A stretch of DNA of 64,000 bases from SABI01 sp963663665 (GTDB taxonomy: Bacteria; Spirochaetota; Spirochaetia; Sphaerochaetales; Sphaerochaetaceae): positions 186,001 to 250,000 of the forward strand of contig CAXXKP010000006.1 of the NCBI GenBank assembly GCA_963663665.2. The letters are read 5' to 3'. Below the pieces are notes generated by a model, which saw only the letters and a list, made by a program, of their open reading frames with translations, did not search any database and had not been told where the DNA came from. Both the position numbers and the translations under genes were made by a program. Of this stretch, positions 60,964 to 64,000 are shown piece after piece; positions within the stretch are counted from its first letter, which is position 1; each line of letters begins with the position of its first letter.

Positions 60964-62403
60964 ATGAGAATATTAATGATTAGCAGTGAAGCTGTTCCCT
61001 TTTCAAAATCAGGGGGATTGGCAGATGTAGCGTCATCTCTTTCTATTGCTCTTAGTGAGCTGGACAATGATGTACGTCTCATTATTCCAAAATATGGAAT
61101 GACTGACTCGACATCCTTTACAAAACTACAAAAAAGTCTTGAAATCCCACTTGCTGGGGGAATAGAAAAAGTAGATATCCTATTTAAAAAAATGAAAATG
61201 GTGAGCGTTTACCTCATTGATCACCCTTTTTTTTCAATGCGCAAAGGAATTTATGGAGATACCTCTTTTGCCCCATATGCAGATAATTTACTGCGCTACA
61301 CATTAATGAGCAAAGTCGCGCTTGCTCTACCATCTATCACAGAATGGATTCCTGAAATAATTCACTGCCATGATTGGACCACTGGATTCATTCCTTTCAT
61401 GGCAAAACAAGATAAGCAATACGATAAAACAACTACTGTTTTCACTATTCACAACCTTGCTTACCAAGGGGAATATCCTAGAGGAGATATGTTTCTCACA
61501 GATATGAAATGCGATACAAGTATGCTTTTTGACACTAGTATCGATTCAAGAATAAATATGATGAAAAATGGGCTCATTCACGCAGACATTATTACTACAG
61601 TAAGCCCCACTTATGCCAAAGAAATTCAAGGGGAAGAGCAGGGCTGTAAACTAGATTCACTCCTAAAAAGCAAGAGCAACCGTTTATTTGGAATTTTAAA
61701 TGGTATTGATCTGGATGAATGGAACCCTGAGACAGATGGTTTACTTGATTATCATTTTTCAACCCTCGATATGAGCAATAAAGCTATATTGAAAGAAGAG
61801 ATTCAAAAAAGATTTAATCTTCCAGTACGAAGCGATGTTCCTTTAGTAAGTATGATAAGCCGTATTGCTGAACAAAAAGGGTTCTATGAACTCACTCAAG
61901 GTTCTCCGAGCCCATTAGAACAGATGCTCAGTGAATTAGATATTCAAGTGATTATAATCGGAACAGGTGATAGTAAGATTGAAGAAAAACTTATTGCATT
62001 ATCACAAATGCATGAAAATTTATCTGTTAACTTGATTTTTAGCAATGAAGCTGCACACCTAGTAGAAAGTGGTAGCGATTTATTCTTGATGCCAAGCAGA
62101 TATGAACCTTGTGGACTTAATCAAATGTATTCTATGCGCTACGGGACGATTGTAATTGCTCGAAAAACTGGTGGTCTTGCAGATTCTGTCACAGATATCG
62201 ATGAGGGAGAAGGTACTGGATTCTTATTTAATGAAATATCTGGAAGTGCAATGTTTGAGTCTGTACAAAGGGCTATTTTCTTGTACTATGAGAATAAGGA
62301 AGAGTTTGAAATAATTAGAGAAAGGTGTATGAAAATTGATTTCTCTTGGGCTAATTCGGCTCTTGAATATATGAAAGTGTACAACACAATGATAAAGGGG
62401 TAA
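60964..62403 (+). CDS. glgA: Glycogen synthase (ADP-glucose dependent)
   Basis: A 479-residue GT5 glycosyltransferase. MRILMISSEAVPFSKSGGLA carries the KSGGL ADP-glucose motif at the N terminus. HCHDWTTGFIPF, FTIHNLAYQGEYP and the C-terminal domain with SRIAEQKGF and SRYEPCGLNQMYSMRYGTIVIARKTGGLADSV follow. It elongates alpha-1,4-glucan. A longer in-frame start at a TTG is part of the promoter -35 box, so the ATG is used. It lies 1 nt ahead of glgC. Confidence 0.95.
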   Translation: MRILMISSEAVPFSKSGGLADVASSLSIALSELDNDVRLIIPKYGMTDSTSFTKLQKSLEIPLAGGIEKVDILFKKMKMVSVYLIDHPFFSMRKGIYGDTSFAPYADNLLRYTLMSKVALALPSITEWIPEIIHCHDWTTGFIPFMAKQDKQYDKTTTVFTIHNLAYQGEYPRGDMFLTDMKCDTSMLFDTSIDSRINMMKNGLIHADIITTVSPTYAKEIQGEEQGCKLDSLLKSKSNRLFGILNGIDLDEWNPETDGLLDYHFSTLDMSNKAILKEEIQKRFNLPVRSDVPLVSMISRIAEQKGFYELTQGSPSPLEQMLSELDIQVIIIGTGDSKIEEKLIALSQMHENLSVNLIFSNEAAHLVESGSDLFLMPSRYEPCGLNQMYSMRYGTIVIARKTGGLADSVTDIDEGEGTGFLFNEISGSAMFESVQRAIFLYYENKEEFEIIRERCMKIDFSWANSALEYMKVYNTMIKG

Positions 62404-62404
62404 C

Positions 62405-63703
62405 ATGATGGGAAAAAGGAAAGCAATAGCAATTGTACTAGGTGGAGGCAAAGGTACTCGTCTTTATCCACTGACGAAGGATAGATCAAAACCTGCTGTT
62501 CCATTCGCTGGAAAATACAGATTAGTAGACATTCCAATTTCAAACTGCATAAATAGTGGAATCAAACAAATATACATACTTACCCAATTCAACTCCGCAT
62601 CATTACATAACCATATTGCAAATACCTATATTTTTGACACATTCAGTAATGGGTTCGTTGAAATTCTTGCAGCAGAGCAAACGTATCATAATAATGATTG
62701 GTATCAAGGAACTGCTGATGCTGTGAGAAAGAATCTAAAACACTTTGCCGACCAAAATGCTGATTATTATATCATCCTTAGTGGAGACCAACTCTATAGA
62801 ATGGATTTTGAACACATGTTACAGACCCACATTGATAGTGGTGCAGTTCTCTCTATTGCCGCAAAAACTGTCAGCAGAGAAGGAGCTACAGGACTTGGCA
62901 TCATAGGATCTGATGAGGAAGGAATCATTGAGAAATTCTATGAAAAACCGGCTCCTGATGTAGACATTTCTGACTATAAAATTCCAGTAAAATTATTTAA
63001 AAAAGCACTAAATAGTGAGCCGAATCCTGAAAATGAATATCTCGCATCTATGGGAATATATATTTTTAATGCTCGAAGAATGGAAGAAATACTTTCAACA
63101 AACCCTTCGGCTGATTTCGGTAAAGAAATAATTCCTGACGTCATCAAACATGAGAAAGCAGCCGCTTATGTATTTGATGGATTCTGGGAAGATATTGGAA
63201 CAATTAAAGCATTTTATGATATCAACATTGACCTTGCTTCAGTTACTCCTGCGTTCAACTTCTATAACGAAGAAGTTCCTATCTATACACACCGCCGACA
63301 CCTCCCTGCTACAAAAGTGAACTTCTGTAATATTAGTTGTTCTTTAACTTCAGAAGGTTCTATTATCACAAATGCTTATATAGTAAATTCTATCATCGGT
63401 GTACGAACATTAATCGAAAGTGGTGCCTCATTAGACGGTGTTTACTGTATGGGTGCAAGTTATTATGAAACAGAAGACGAAAAGATAGATAATATGAAGA
63501 AAAAGATTCCAAATATTGGTATCGGCCGAGCGACCATAATAAGACGAGCTATCATTGATCAGAACGCTCGAATTGGGGATGGGTGTCGTATTGGAATTGA
63601 TGATATTAAACGGGAAGAAGGTGATTATGCTAACTACTCAATTCATGATGATGTCATCATTATTCACAAAAATGCAATAATTCCTCATGGGACGATATTA
63701 TAA
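62405..63703 (+). CDS. glgC: Glucose-1-phosphate adenylyltransferase
   Basis: A 432-residue ADP-glucose pyrophosphorylase. The nucleotidyl loop LGGGKGTRLYPLTKDRSKPA begins at about residue 12, followed by WYQGTADAVRKN, LSGDQLYRMDF, the sugar site IEKFYEKP, and a C-terminal left-handed beta helix with VRTLIESGASLDGV. It makes the ADP-glucose used by GlgA. It sits one base after glgA, and GGGG precedes the ATG. A second ATG one codon in is possible. Confidence 0.95.
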   Translation: MMGKRKAIAIVLGGGKGTRLYPLTKDRSKPAVPFAGKYRLVDIPISNCINSGIKQIYILTQFNSASLHNHIANTYIFDTFSNGFVEILAAEQTYHNNDWYQGTADAVRKNLKHFADQNADYYIILSGDQLYRMDFEHMLQTHIDSGAVLSIAAKTVSREGATGLGIIGSDEEGIIEKFYEKPAPDVDISDYKIPVKLFKKALNSEPNPENEYLASMGIYIFNARRMEEILSTNPSADFGKEIIPDVIKHEKAAAYVFDGFWEDIGTIKAFYDINIDLASVTPAFNFYNEEVPIYTHRRHLPATKVNFCNISCSLTSEGSIITNAYIVNSIIGVRTLIESGASLDGVYCMGASYYETEDEKIDNMKKKIPNIGIGRATIIRRAIIDQNARIGDGCRIGIDDIKREEGDYANYSIHDDVIIIHKNAIIPHGTIL

Positions 63704-63721
63704 TTACAGAAATATTCACTT

Positions 63722-63749
63722 ATAGGTGCCTTTTTAGGCACCTATTTTT
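63722..63749 (+). terminator. Terminator of glgA-glgC
   Basis: ATAGGTGCC pairs with GGCACCTAT over a 6-nt loop and is followed by TTTT. The convergent small gene ends at its right edge. Confidence 0.93.
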
Positions 63750-63987
63750 ATGCTCTAGAATTATCTTCTAGAACTTTGCGAATACCATCATTTCTAGCGT
63801 TCATAGGAAGCAAAAGCAACTCTTCTAGAGTAACCCATTTATGAATTTTCTTAGTGTTTAAAATAATTGTACCAACTAGAACAGAATCGACCCTAAAGGC
63901 TTTAACAAAGAAAGTCTTCCCTTTCTCTATAACAGTAAAGTTACATAGTTCCTCTTCTACTTGGATTGTCAAAGATAATTCTTCCAT
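63748..63987 (-). CDS. Small protein of unknown function
   Basis: A complete 79-residue protein with AGAGGA ten bases before its ATG. It is soluble and charged, with an N-terminal beta-rich half (LSLTIQVEEELCNFTVIEKG), one cysteine, and a C-terminal helical part ending IRKVLEDNSRA. No signal peptide, membrane segment or recognised motif is visible. It is convergent with glgC and shares the terminator hairpin region. The clean ribosome site and codon use like the neighbours support a real gene. Confidence 0.7.
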   Translation of the reverse strand: MEELSLTIQVEEELCNFTVIEKGKTFFVKAFRVDSVLVGTIILNTKKIHKWVTLEELLLLPMNARNDGIRKVLEDNSRA

Positions 63988-64000
63988 GAACAGATCCTCT

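Noticed and set aside
1..64000. Mobile elements, CRISPR arrays or prophage
   Set aside because: I saw no transposase, integrase, phage gene or regularly spaced repeat on either strand. The two tRNA genes are intact and not flanked by attachment-site-like repeats.

Overview
The window is about 37% GC, carries dense operons on both strands, and looks like a spirochaete chromosome, most likely Sphaerochaetaceae or a close relative. That placement is inference. It rests on solute-binding proteins whose signal peptides end in runs such as SATGTQE, FASGATEA and AQGAQE, on a degenerate sigma-like protein beside rdgB, and on the overall gene set. I see no insertion sequence, prophage, CRISPR array or rRNA. 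The sequence reads as core chromosome with catabolic islands.

Region by region. 1-9939 is a peptidoglycan-salvage locus. A leftward operon (anmK, a five-gene oligopeptide ABC importer, an L-Ala-D/L-Glu-type dipeptide epimerase, a GNAT) is divergent from murQ-murR, with a perfect 18-bp dyad between the two -35 boxes. 10228-17476 is a LacI-controlled beta-galactoside island (binding protein, two permeases, GH2 beta-galactosidase; no ATPase). 17865-22851 is a LacI-controlled TRAP transporter with a glycerophosphodiester phosphodiesterase. 23095-30988 holds tRNA-Gly, tig-clpP-clpX, an NrnA-like DHH protein, the sigma-like protein, rdgB and pepF. tRNA-Leu and a lipoprotein gene follow. 31949-43676 is a guanine-riboswitch-controlled purine operon (guaB, purE, K, fused L/Q, C, F, M, N, D) without purH or purB.

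44047-50123 is a signalling cluster. It contains an HD-GYP response regulator, an isoprenylcysteine-methyltransferase-like membrane protein, a divergent 1040-residue sensor kinase whose C terminus is an acyl-amino-acid/autoinducer-synthase-type acyltransferase domain, a GNAT, and a MerR/TipAS regulator. 50259-54303 holds a hydroxyacid dehydrogenase, an NMT1-type ABC importer and an outer-membrane-barrel-like protein. 54475-63703 holds fba, infC-rpmI-rplT, a ZapB-like coiled coil, 6S RNA, a TPR protein, tsaE-tsaB-trxB and glgA-glgC.

Three things stand out. The kinase-acyltransferase fusion lies next to a lipid-type carboxyl methyltransferase, which may form a lipo-amino-acid signalling module. 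Five monocistronic or first genes (anmK, the lipoprotein, merR, the barrel protein, glgA) have a -10 box only 6-8 nt before the ATG and no Shine-Dalgarno, so they are probably leaderless. In all three of the large import operons the binding-protein gene is followed by a strong intercistronic hairpin, which would set high binding-protein to permease ratios.
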